Shown here: piece by piece, positions 16,251 through 26,991 of the stretch
Position numbering within the stretch: the stretch's first letter is position 1
How the letters are laid out: every line of letters starts with the position of its first letter
Source: Tricholoma matsutake
Taxonomy: Eukaryota > Basidiomycota > Agaricomycetes > Agaricales > Tricholomataceae
Direction: 5' to 3'
NCBI GenBank assembly: GCA_026075535.2
Contig: AP026548.1
Span: 7,130,001-7,194,000 of the forward strand
Length of the DNA: 64,000 bases
Notes under the pieces: model-generated
Seen by the model: only the letters and a program-made list of their open reading frames with translations
The model's database searches: none
What the model was told of the DNA's origin: nothing
Position numbers and translations under genes: made by a program

Positions 16251-17439
16251 GGTATGGAGAATATGTAGATGCTGAAGAAGAGGAAATGCTGATTGATCAC
16301 CATGTTGACCGGTGCCAGAAGGAAGCGTAGAAATAATATGTAGCTAAAGCGAGTAAATATAGACTGCACTTTATGATACTTAAAACATACATGCACATGA
16401 CACATTTACCAGACAATGCATAACATACTACAAGAGACGATCACTTTGGGTCACATTTTTTTCCAACCCTACTGACAGATGTTGGAGTCCTTCTCTTACA
16501 ACGACGTGAACCAAGGAAAATTGGCAGAACAACAAATGAAAACATACATATTCACAGAAACTTCTACTTTGGACAGAGATATGCTATTACAAACAGGAGT
16601 TCAGGCCAGTAAACTGATTACCAAAACATCGACATTAAGCCAGAAACTTGAGGATGATGCACCTACGTTGCAACGTCAGGCAAATCTAGGTCTGAGCTGA
16701 GCTTGTGTAAATTGCCATAGCTCACAGACAGGTCAGGAGAACCTGAATATGGTGTACTTTTGAAACAGGTAAGTGCAGATCACAAAAAAAACTCAAGGCA
16801 CATGCACATATCTCCTGACCCTGGGCTAGCTCGGTCCTCTGTCTTTGTTCCTTTCCTTGCAGGCTGGTGAGCAGCATCAGTGGCAACAGTCCTGCATTTA
16901 GGTCTGCTCGGTGTATAAGGCTCCCTATGATGACATAAAAAGGATGCACAGAAATCAGTGTGGAACAAGCAGAGAGTGAGAGAGCACAAGAGAGAGAGAA
17001 AGAGAGGAACAAGGAGACAATGTTGAACTTCACCATCCAGGGGCTCCCACTGTAGAGGCTGGATGGCTCAGTCAATGTGCCCACCACAGGGTAGACAGTG
17101 CAAACAATGGGGAAGAGGGAAAGAGATGATGCCCACGCACAAGTGAGCTGCCAGCGTGATCGAGAGTGATTGAGCCCAGCGCCCATCTGAGCCGGGAACC
17201 AAACAGATGCTCCACAGGCACCTGATGGTCCCTGACCCAATCACGCATGACCACTCGCGGCTCGGGAGCATCTTTTCCCAGAGAGAAGTGCCCTCTCCAA
17301 GTCCAGCATGAGGCAGTGCAAAAATGTGGTGCAATATTCAGAGTCCAACTGGCTAAAACCACATGATTAGATGTCTGACCCATTTTTTTTGGCAGGTCCA
17401 GGATGGTATAAGACCGAGTCCTCAATACTGAGAACTCAG

Positions 17440-18420
17440 AATCTCGTACAATTTGCTTCTGCTTTTGTGCTTTTTCGCCCAAATACTCAATCCCAAGCCC
17501 TAAACCTCATCAACAATCCCTTGTTGTCTTCCTCCAGTACTCTTCCCTCGAAAATCCTCTTTTCCATGTCACATGAACTTCCTGCTCTTTCTTCCTCTAC
17601 CAACTTTAGCTTTGGTGTCCACCCATTCATTATTACTCTTGCCAAAAATAAAGTACACATTCCCCTTACCCTTTTCACTTTGCACTCTACCAAAAACTTA
17701 CATACAGAAACCACATCACTCAAACAGAACACAGTATATAATTCCACAGGCACAAAATGTCATATCCTCAACCTCTCACAATTCCCCAAAGAATCCAAGA
17801 TGGACTTGATTGACTGGCATGAGTCTTGGCAATGTTACATGGCTTTCCAAGATTCTCACTGTGATTCCAAAGTTGCATCCAGGTGGAAAGAACATTATTT
17901 ATTCCTCAGTGCTCACAATGACTTCTGATTGCATTTCCCAGCCATTCTCTTGTTTGATGTAGCTGAGCAAACTTGCTATTCCATAAACCCCCATGCCTTT
18001 AACAAGGAAAATTACTTGCGTCACCTTGAGTCCATCAAGCTCGAGGCCATGTCCGCCACTATCCACAATGCAACTTGCAATCTAGGACAAGACTCTCAGC
18101 CATCCAGCTCCAAAGTATGTTTCCTCCCATACAGCCAGGATTCTCGCAAATTTTGCCCCACCTCCTCGGATCCCAAACCTTCCTTTCAAGAATGCGAGCC
18201 CAGAAATGACACTCCCTGCTCTGCCCCTCTCTGCCTCTGTTGCAAGTGCACAGGACACAAGTTCAGTGATTGCACTGAAGACACAATGCCAGTGGGCACA
18301 CCGACATACTCACATTACCTCGACGGCAAACTCCCTCCGCACCAACCCTACTGTCATCTTCTGCATCACCTTCCAACTCAATTCCACCAGATGACATTGC
18401 AAGACCCCTCACCCCTCCCA
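17440..18420 (+). pseudogene. Retroelement Gag, C-terminal part with Cys knuckle
   Basis: After the repeated LVQFASAFVLF block the frame runs on through IDWHESWQCYMAFQ, which resembles the conserved Trp-containing core of Gag in DIRS-like elements. A TGA at 17926-17928, where Arg is likely, is followed by LHFPAILLFDVAEQ, a basic region, and a Cys-rich knuckle CLCCKCTGHKFSDC (about 18232-18273). A frame change follows at about 18330. The knuckle would bind the element RNA. It is non-functional because it is split by the insertion and frame-broken. Confidence 0.6.
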
Positions 18421-18422
18421 GC

Positions 18423-18903
18423 ATGCATGTTCATGGTGTGGCTCCTCCGAGCATGGAGCCTGCACATGGAAGTGCCTGTGAGGTGTCCACGACATCCTCA
18501 CCATTCTTGGAACCACCCCACACAATGGCTCCATGTTACAGGGACTGGCGACCCCCTGCTTTGACTCCTGATCTCTCCAGCTCTGCTCCCCATGTTTACT
18601 TTGACAACCTCCATATTGAACCCTTGCCTTACGATAATGACAGCTGCTATTCTAAGATCATCACACCATACTCTGCTCCGCAATTCAAAAATTTTCTTGA
18701 ATGCTCACATTTGCTCTCCCATTATCCCAAACTTCCTTTTAAACTCGCGTATGGCTTTCCAATCGGCCCTCTCAAACCTCTCAGACACACTTTCACTCCC
18801 CCCAATCTTCCAGGGGCTCACTTACACGCCAATGTCATACACACTAGCATCGCCGAAGAAATTCACCTCACCCGCTATTCTGGTCCTTTCACGTGAGAGG
18901 AAC
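18423..18903 (+). pseudogene. Reverse transcriptase of the YR retroelement, N-terminal part
   Basis: The frame covers the region before the RT fingers: KNFLECSHLLSHYPKLPF, AYGFPIGPLKPLR, then EEIHLTRYSGPF ending at a TGA (18894-18896). That TGA sits before EEL, where the family has Arg (GPFT-R-EEL). The bases GGAAC just after it are the target of gypsy-1; the frame resumes at 26992 with the duplicated GGAAC. Confidence 0.75.
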
Positions 18904-19527
18904 TGTTACAATTTTCCTTGTAACTCATGGAACCCGATGCACCTGACGATCCCCTCCAGACAGGAGGCACCCCTTGATTCATGCCTAGGGCATGTCCTTG
19001 GCACCAGACACACACACAACGCATGCTGACTGTATGCATTCGATCCCCTTCCCGTGGAAGGCACCCTTGACGCATGGTGACTCCATGCACCTGAACCCAC
19101 TCCCACACATGCTGTGATATGACAGCCCCCTGACATGAGGTCCATGACATCAGATCCGTGACATCGGATGCCTCATGCTAGGCATGAGGCCTATTGTTTC
19201 TATTCTTACTTGATATGCATCTATCTTTCTGATTGGACGATAAGGACCTCCCTCGTAGTATAAGTACTGCAACTCGTAGTAGGGATGTCCTTAGTTTAGA
19301 TCTAGGCAATCTACAGCCTTAACTTGTGAACTCGCAAACTTACTTGAAACCACTAAGGAAGCCCCTTAGTGCATGAACCTGAACGACTCTATGCAGAAGG
19401 CCTGCTAGAGTGCACTATCTCTCTTACGTCGGATGCTCTGAGTAATACTAGTGCCGAACGACTTGTCGAGGAAGCACCTCGTCAACAACATTGACTAGAT
19501 CGAGTGGTTGAGGCTTTGCCCTTAACA
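18904..19527 (+). repeat. gypsy-1 5' LTR (624 bp)
   Basis: It runs from TGTTACAA to CTTAACA. A TATAAG box (AGTATAAGTA, about 19258) is the likely promoter. A perfect 9-bp stem GCCTCATGC/GCATGAGGC lies at about 19170-19192, and smaller hairpins with AAGC-like loops at 19351-19371, 19387-19411 and 19465-19483. It differs from the 3' LTR mostly by CpG transitions and by one duplicated block in the 3' copy. Confidence 0.95.
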
Positions 19528-19573
19528 TAAGATCTAAACTATCTGCTAGCCCACCTACCTAGGTGTAGGCAAT

Positions 19574-20740
19574 ATGTCTCGATACACACCACAGCGACCC
19601 GGGTCTAGACAAACCCCAGACCAACCACCAAGAGAAGCAGAACCACAGTCAGGTTCATCTTGGTACTGATACAATGGAAGACTAGTCTGTTACTCGACCC
19701 CAGCACAGCGTTGGTTCTATGGATCAACCGACAGACAACGAGGAGATTTCCTCACCGACAAAGACTTTGAACAACCGCACACACCCCCACCCAAAACATC
19801 CACCTGCTTCTTAACAGACAAAACCAATGACCTCTATAACGAGATGTCCAAACCTGCAACCGCACCAACGATGTCCATGAAGGACATTCAAATCTGATCA
19901 CCCACAGACTTCTCAGGAGAGCGGACCAAGACTGCCAAGTTCCTGCAGGAGATAGACCTGTACTTGCAAATCAATGATCAGGTCTATGACACGAACGACA
20001 AGAAGATCATCTTCACGCTGTCCTTCATGAATGGAGGGACAGCAGCTGCCTGGGCGCAGGCATTCGTCAACCAACACCAGTCCGAGGGACTTGGTGAATA
20101 TGCAGACTTCCAACAGAAGGTCCTAGAGGCCTTCTCACCAATCGACGACGCCGGAACGGCAAAGACAGAGATTAAGAATCTCAAACAAGGTTCAGGGAAC
20201 CTTGAAGAATATGTGGCGAACTTCCGCATCCTGAAAGACAGGACGGGAATCACAGAAGATGCAGCCATGATCGAGTACTTCATGGACGGACTGCATCCCA
20301 AATTATTGAAGAGGGTACACACAATGGAGACAGTGCCCAACACGCTCGAAGGCTGGATAAAGGCAGCTTCAAAATACAAAGGCCAATGGAAACGGGCCAT
20401 GGCAATCCTGGGGAAGACCAGGCAAAACCAGATGACAAAAGAAACGACGAAGAAAGGACAGCCCTCTCTCGACATCAACCGACTGACAAACCAAGAACGC
20501 GTGGAACACCTCTGAAAGGGATTGTGTTTCATCTGCCACCAACCGGGACACCGATCGTCCGACCACAGGGATGGAAAGAACCCCACTCAGACGGGGTCAG
20601 CGCCTCCTCCCTACCGAAACCGCTTCACCCAGAAGAAGACTGGGGTGGACACCTACCAGAAGATCCACATGATGCTGGATGAACTAGACGAAGAAGAAAA
20701 GGAATGAGCCCTCAACCTCATGGAGGAATTGGGTTTTTAG
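19574..20740 (+). pseudogene. gypsy-1 Gag (CCHC), stops only TGA
   Basis: The frame starts at ATG 19574 and ends at TAG 20738, 388 codons. It has the retrotransposon Gag domain (FSGERTKTAKFLQEIDLYL near 19907-19963 through GWIKAASKY) and one zinc knuckle, CFICHQPGHRSSDH (about 20523-20564). Four internal TGA codons lie at 19667, 19895, 20513 and 20705; in EHL-stop-KGLCF and KE-stop-ALNLMEELGF the family has Arg. The frame ends with GGGTTTT immediately before TAG, a -1 slippery heptamer leading into pol. Gag would form the cytoplasmic particle and bind RNA. Confidence 0.85.
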
Positions 20741-23700
20741 AACAGCAGCCTGATACGATGCCAGTCACCGCTGTAGTCTCCCTAGGGTCTGTACTCTTAG
20801 CTACCATGAATAGACAATCTATGCGCCTGTCTATTTGGGTAGCTGAGTCAGACAACAGGAAAGACATCGCAATGAACGCGCTCCTCGACTCTGGAGCAGG
20901 AGGAGTCTTTATTGACTCAAACTTCGTCAAACAAGAAGGGATCAGAACGTATCCCTTAGGCCGCACCATCCAGGCCACAAATGTAGACGGGACCCTGAAC
21001 AAGCAGGGAACAATCACCAGGTGCATGAAAGGAAGACTCCACATCAATGGAAGGAGCTACCCGATAGAATACCTAGTCGCTGGACTAGGCAAAGAATCGG
21101 TAATCCTGGGCCTGCCATGGCTGCAGGAGATAAACCCAATCATCGATTGGAAGAAGGGAACCTTTGAGTTCTGGGATGAAGAATGACAGGCTCAGATCAA
21201 ATGAATCTTGGAGAAGACAAGAAGAGCCGAACGGGCCCTCCCGAACACCCTAAACCTTCCTAGGGTAGATGCCAAAGGGGAGGCGCCAAATGACAGAATG
21301 GCACAAATTCGACACATCGTGGCCAAAACAAGAAAAAGACTCTCTGAAGAGAAGGAGAGAAACCTTGCCCGAGCATGACTAGCCATGGCAAAGACGAGAG
21401 AAAGGCTCGCTGAAGAAAAAGAGAGGAGCCTTGCCCAAGCCCGATTGGCCGTGGCAAAAACAAGAGAAAGGCTTTCAGAGAGGAAAGCAAAAGAACTAAA
21501 TTCTGTCCAGATAGCCGTCGCAAAGACCAGGAGCAGCAACACCCCTAAACAAGCCAGAGGCCTTGAAGCAGCACGACGTGCTGTCGCCAAGACCCGAGAA
21601 AACCAGAAGAAGAAACAACTGGAAAAGGGCAAAAACAAAGAATGCGACAGGGCACAACAAATTGTGCAAAGGATGAAGGAATTGCTAACCTCCACAGGGG
21701 AGGGAAGCACCGGCAAAAGGAACGTGAAGACAACACTACGAAACAGGATAAACTACCCTCGACGACAGACTACCCCGACCCACGATCATAGGACTCCAGA
21801 TCATGGTACCATCAATGCTGAAATACCTATGCCCAGGGAGACCCCCCCTCAGGTAAAGGTCGAGGAGGTACCCAACAAAGAACTACTGGCAGACACAGGC
21901 ATGGACATACAGATGACGAACCAGACCCCCAAACGAGACACAATCGAGGATGACTTGGTGTTGATCGCATACGTGCAAGGCGAACCGGTCATTGGCCTAT
22001 TCAGACCAGACATGGAACTGCCCCTGACAGAGGAACATCGAGAGCCAACACACAGATACATCTGAAAGACGAACACGATCAGCAGGCTCATGAAAGGCAA
22101 GGGCTCCCCATGGTACCTACTCAACTCGGACATATGGATCAGAGCAAAGACATCCATATCCCAATGACTAGCGCATGAGCAAGAGGAGGGAAAGGAGACT
22201 AGCCAACAGACCCTAGACGATTTACTGCCACCGGAATACCAGAAGTACAGACAGGTATTCGAGAAGGCCGCATCAGAACAATTCCTGGAATCAAGACCAT
22301 GGGATCACGCAATCGACCTGAAGGAAGGCTTTGTACCGAAGGATTGCAAAATCTACCCATTGACACCGAAAGAACAAGAGAAACTCAATGAGTTTCTAGA
22401 TGAAAACCTGGAGAAAGGATACATCTGACTGTCAAAATCACCCATGGCATCCCCATTCTTCTTCGTGTCGAAGAAAGACTCCGATGCTCTACGACCTTGC
22501 CAAGACTATCGCTATCTGAACGAAGGAATGATCCAGAACAACTACCCCCTGCCACTGATCGGAGACCTCTTGGACAAGCTGAAGGGAGTGAAATTTTTCA
22601 CGAAACTTGATATTCGATGGGGATATCATAATGTACGGATAAAGAAAGGAGACGAGTGGAAGGCAGCATTCAAGACTAACTGAGGACTATTCGAGCCAAT
22701 GGTGATGTTCTTTGGGCTGTGCAACTCACCGGCAACATTCCAGGCCATGATGAACGATCTCTTCTGAGATATGCTAGATGAAGGATGGCTCGTCATCTAT
22801 ATGGACGACATCCTGATCTTCTCAAAGATGGAAGAAGAACACCGGATAAGGACTGAGAGGGTCCTCGAACGACTACAACAATGCGATCTCTACCTGAAAG
22901 TAGAGAAGTGCAGATTCGACGTACAGGAAGTCGAGTTCTTGGGCATGATTGTCAGACCCAACGAACTTGCAATGGACAACACGAAGCTGGCTGGGATCAA
23001 GGACTGGCCCACGCCAAAGACAGTGAAGGATGTAAGATCCTTCCTAGGATTTGGAAACTTCTATCGACGATTCATCGGACACTTCATGGATCTGGCCAGA
23101 CTGCTGAACGATTTGACAAAGAAGAACCAGAAATTTGAGTGGACGAACGACTGTCAGCAGTCGTTCGATGCGCTAAGAAGGAAGTTCAATGAAACCCCAG
23201 TACTGCTGATGCCAGATGCAATGAAACCATTTGTGGTAGAATCCAATGCCTCAAAATTCGTGACAGGCGCAGTACTCAGACAACAGGACGCCAACGGAGA
23301 CTGGCACCCATGCAGATACATCTCGCATTCTTTCAATGAAGCGGAAAGAAATTACGAGATATACGACCGAGAACTATTGGGAGTGATCCAAGCGCTAGAA
23401 ACATGGAGACACTACCTACAGGGGACACCGTTCCCTGTGACGGTATTATCCGATCACAAGAACCTGACGTACTTCCGTCAGCCACAGAAACTAAACCGAT
23501 GACAGGCTAGATGGGCCATCTACCTGTCACAATTTGACCTGAAGCTACAATACGTACTGGGATCACAGATGGTACAATCTGACGCCCTATCGAGGAGAGC
23601 AGATCACATAGCCAAAGAAGACACCGATAATGAGGACAAGACCATCCTCGCTGATGAACTGTTCATCAAAACGATCGACACTGAGCTCCAGGGAGCCCTG

Positions 23701-25125
23701 GTCTCAGCAATAATGAAGGACGACCTCATAAATGACACTTTACGAGCCCTGAAAAACAATGGAACTCCCCCAATCAAGTCTGCATTGGAGGACTGGAAAT
23801 TCAAAGACGGCCTGCTCTTTTTCAAAGACAGATGCTACGTGCCACAGGACGAAACCCTCTGCTGAGCGATCATACGAAAATACCATGATAGCATCACGAC
23901 AGGACACCCTGGACAATGGCAGATGATCGAACTGATCCGATGAGACTACTGGTGGCCAGGAATGGCCAACTTCATCAAGAAGTATGTCAAAGGCTGTGCA
24001 AAGTGCCAGCAAATGAAAGTGAATACACACCCGACGACCCCACCGCCGACACCAATATCATCTGACGCCAGCAGACCATTCGAGCTGGTAATGACAGATT
24101 TTATCATGGACTTGCCCGTGATAAACAGATTTGACTCAATCATGGTCGTGGTAGACCATGGTCTTACAAAGGGGGTAATTTTTATCCCTTGCGTGAAGAT
24201 GATCAATGCACTTGGCACCACAGACCTTTACCTGTGCCATGTATACACAAGATTTGGACTCCCTGGAAGAATCATCTCAGACAGAGACCCTCAATTCGCA
24301 TTCAAACTCTTCCGAGAACTCGGACGATTGCTCGGGATTAAGCTATCCATGAGCACCGCCTATCACCCCCAGACCGATGGAGAAATGGAGCGGGTAAACC
24401 AAGAGCTAGAGGTTTACCTCCGCATGTTCTGTTCGAACAAACCCGAAGATTGGGAGCATTATCTCCCAACGGCAGAATTTGCGCACAACCAGAAGACGCA
24501 CTCCACAGTAAAACACTCGCCATTTTACTTGATGATGGGATATCAACCACACGCTATCCCCACCCCTTATGAAAAAATGAACATGCCGGCCGCCAAACAG
24601 AGAATCCAAGAACTTCTCTCTGCGAGAAGGGAAGCTCTTGCCGCACACGAACTAGCCAGACAGGCTATGGCTGCCCAAACAAAAGGGCGATACGAACCAT
24701 TCAAGGTTGGAGAATGAGTATGGCTTGACTCCAAGAACCTGAAGATTGGCTACCCAATGAGAAAACTGGCGCCAAAACAAGAAGGGCCCTTCGTGATTGA
24801 AGATGCCTTGTCGAGAACAACATACCGATTGAAACTGCCACCGGGATGGAAGATCCACCCGGTATTCCATGTGGCTTTACTCACGTGATACCATGAGAAT
24901 GACACTCATGGGCAAAACTTCCTGACTCCACCACCCGACCTCGTGGAAGGAGAGAATGAATACGAGGTGGAAGCGATCATCGCACACAAGAAGCATGGCA
25001 AGACACGCCGTTACCTCGTGAAATGGGTTGACTACCCGACATCCGAAAACACATGGGAACCCGAATCAAACCTAAAGAATGCCCCCGAGATCCTGATGGC
25101 ATATAAGAAGAGGTACCACCTCTGA
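20683..25125 (+). pseudogene. gypsy-1 Pol: PR-RT-RH-IN-chromodomain
   Basis: One continuous frame holds aspartic protease (LLDSGAGG, about 20881), a coiled-coil repeat linker (about 21250-21650), reverse transcriptase ([10 protein letters not shown] about 22438; [10 protein letters not shown] about 22597; YMDDIL about 22798), RNase H ([11 protein letters not shown] about 23245), integrase with an H/H/C/C zinc site (GHPGQW...CAKCQQMK) and DDE residues (MTDF, SDRDPQF, TDGEMERVNQE), and a chromodomain (YLVKWVDYPTSENTWEPESN, about 25012). The chromodomain marks it as a chromovirus, likely targeted to heterochromatin. Thirteen internal TGA codons (21184, 21202, 21376, 22063, 22165, 22426, 22681, 22765, 23500, 23863, 23941, 24715, 24886) and no TAA or TAG occur; most sit at clear family Arg sites. 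Confidence 0.92.
20731..20737 (+). promoter_or_regulatory. Candidate -1 ribosomal frameshift site GGGTTTT
   Basis: Read in the gag frame it is G GGT TTT followed by TAG, which fits X XXY YYZ exactly. Slipping back one base gives GGG TTT TTA GAA and enters the pol frame, open from 20683. The gag/pol overlap is only 20683-20740, and the heptamer sits at its end. Confidence 0.6.
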
Positions 25126-25157
25126 TGGAAACCCAAAAACCCCCCTCTCTTCCCACA

Positions 25158-25898
25158 ATGACACTCCCCAATATGCCTGCCGAACGACGATTTACCCAAG
25201 AATACCTATGAAACCGATTGAACGCTGACGCCCTTCGCGTTCACCTCACCCACAATCCACCGAAATACCATCTAGCCAGGATGTGCTTCTACTATGCGAG
25301 CACTATCAAACAGATGGAACAAAATCTAGAAGAAGCAATGAACAATGCAGACGCCCTGGGGATCGAGCAAACGATCCAGGAAATGATTGCACTGTGGTCA
25401 GACAGACCGAGAACAGCTGAGGAGAGACCTCACACCCCTTTAGGTCGACACAGACGACCACCGACCTCACTCTCACCATTCAGCGAGCAGAGCGACAGAG
25501 ACGAACAACAAGCTCCCTCTGGAGGCTCCTCCCATTCTACGAAGAACCCGAAGATCGTGCCTAGGGCACCCAAAATAATTGATCTGACCACCCCCGAACC
25601 CGAACCGAAGACCACCCAACCGCCTTGGTCTCCCCCACACATGAGACATGCTAGATGTTTCATCTGCCAACAGATAGGCCACTTTGGCCTGATTTGCCAA
25701 CAATACGTTTGCAAGTATTGCAAACAGTGAGGCCCCGGACACTATAGGATGAACTGCCTGGAGAAACCTCGGAAAGATCGAGAGACCGATCAAAGAGAAG
25801 CTGAACACAGACAGTGGCTCTTCTTTAACTCCGGATACGATGATTTTGATGACGATGCGATGGGAAACATGACAGGGGAGCCATATGGAAGGATTTAA
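25158..25898 (+). pseudogene. gypsy-1 ORF3: extra zinc-knuckle protein
   Basis: A third reading frame after pol starts at ATG 25158 (MTLPNMPAERRFTQEYL) and ends at TAA 25896, 246 codons. It has two TGA codons (25209, 25728) likely from CGA. Its N-terminal half is helical, the middle is Pro/Ser-rich and acidic, and the end holds two Cys-His knuckles: CFICQQIGHFGLIC and CKYCKQ-stop-GPGHYRMNC. So it looks like a second, Gag-like nucleic-acid-binding protein placed downstream of integrase. Such a product is not standard for Ty3/gypsy; I do not recognise the family. The start ATG overlaps the TGA at 25159 (ATGA), which would be the pol stop if the TGA at 25123 was once Arg. Confidence 0.65.
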
Positions 25899-25916
25899 AA
25901 GGCAGAGCTCAAGACG

Positions 25917-26249
25917 ATGGCATGACAAGACAGACCCATGCTCACAGGGATTACGATCCTTGCCATCGTCGTTGGCACGACCCTGGCTGCAGCAGCAGCC
26001 CTAACCTTCGCATTCTGCCTCTATGCCATCTTCCGAACAGAACCCGAACCCCCGATTACAGACGTTGAATTTGCCATCCTGCAATGCCCCCCTTTCAACG
26101 ATACTACCGACTCCTTGACACCGCTACCTAGGGCAGCGCAAACCAGAAGAACCCGATCATGGTCTGAGTTCAGACATGAATTATTCCTCCATCGTACCCC
26201 TCGACCCCGACCTACCCACATATCCAGACCACGCCCGATCAGACCATGA
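25917..26249 (+). pseudogene. gypsy-1 ORF4: small single-pass membrane protein
   Basis: In the same frame as ORF3, 19 bp after its TAA, ATG 25917 opens MA-stop-QDRPMLTG (TGA at 25923, likely Arg) followed by an unbroken hydrophobic helix of about 28 residues (ITILAIVVGTTLAAAAALTF and on, about 25947-26028), then a Pro/Arg-rich tail to the TGA at 26247. About 110 residues in all. The position after integrase and the membrane anchor recall env-like ORFs of some LTR elements, but it has no signal cleavage site, Cys pattern or glycosylation that would prove an envelope. Function unknown. Confidence 0.55.
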
Positions 26250-26306
26250 AGGAGAGATGAAGATTTAGGTTGAAGTGTGGAACTTTCGACCATAGCGAGG
26301 GGGTAA

Positions 26307-26991
26307 TGTTACAATTTTCCTTGTAACTCATGGAACCCAACACACCTGACGATCCCCTCCAGACAGGAGGCACCCCTTGATTCATGCCTAGGGCATGTCC
26401 TTGGCACCAGACACACACACGACGCATGCCGACTGTATGCATTCGATCCCCTTCCCATGGAAGGCACCCTTGACGCATGGTGACTCCATGCACCCGAACC
26501 CACTCCCACACATGCTGTGATACGACAGCCCCCTGACATGAGGTCTGTGACATCGGACGCCTCATGCTAGGCATGAGGCTTATCTCTTATTGTTTCCTGA
26601 CATGCTGTGCCGCAGCACTCCGTGACATTGGACGCCTCATGCAAGGCATGAGGCCTATTGTTTCTATTCTTACTTGATACGCATCTATCTTTCCGATTGG
26701 ACGATAAGGACCTCCCTCGTAGTATAAGTACTGCAACTCGTAGTAGGGATGTCCTTAGTTTAGATCTAGGCAATCTACAGCCTTAACTTGTGAACTTGCA
26801 AACTTACTCGAAACCACTAAGGAAGCCCCTTAGTGCGTGAACCTGAACGACTCTATGCAGAAGGCCTGCTAGAGTGCACTATCTCTCTTACGTCGGACAC
26901 TCTGAGTAAGACTAGTGCCGAACGACTTGTCGAGGAAGCACCTCATCAACAACATTGACTAGATTGAGTGGTTGAGGCTTCACCCTTAACA
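26307..26991 (+). repeat. gypsy-1 3' LTR (685 bp)
   Basis: It has the same termini as the 5' LTR. It is about 60 bp longer because the block with the GCCTCATGC stem is duplicated (about 26565-26655). It is followed by GGAAC, matching the 5' target duplication. Confidence 0.95.

Larger units (their letters stand above)
12988..17439. mobile_element. 4.45-kb insertion between 82-bp direct repeats
   Basis: The gag sequence is interrupted here. The 82 bp before the insert (12906-12987) recur just after it (17440-17521) with about 6 differences, and gag then continues. An 82-bp duplication is far longer than any usual target duplication. Homologous exchange between two element copies, or a template-switch event, is as likely as transposition. 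The interior carries a degenerate multi-exon gene (about 15130-16250) and a tandem duplication (13669-13915). I see no terminal inverted repeats or transposase. Confidence 0.55.
18904..26991 (+). mobile_element. gypsy-1: Ty3/gypsy chromovirus with extra 3' ORFs (8.1 kb)
   Basis: A complete LTR element: 5' LTR 624 bp, gag, pol in the -1 frame (PR, RT, RNase H, integrase, chromodomain), two further ORFs, purine tract GCGAGGGGGTAA (26295-26306) and 3' LTR 685 bp. The 5-bp target duplication GGAAC flanks it (18899-18903, 26992-26996). It splits the reverse transcriptase of the tyrosine-recombinase element. Every internal stop in gag and pol is TGA, at sites where Arg is expected. With the Arg codons intact it would be a full-length element, so the damage is point decay and not rearrangement. 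Confidence 0.97.
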
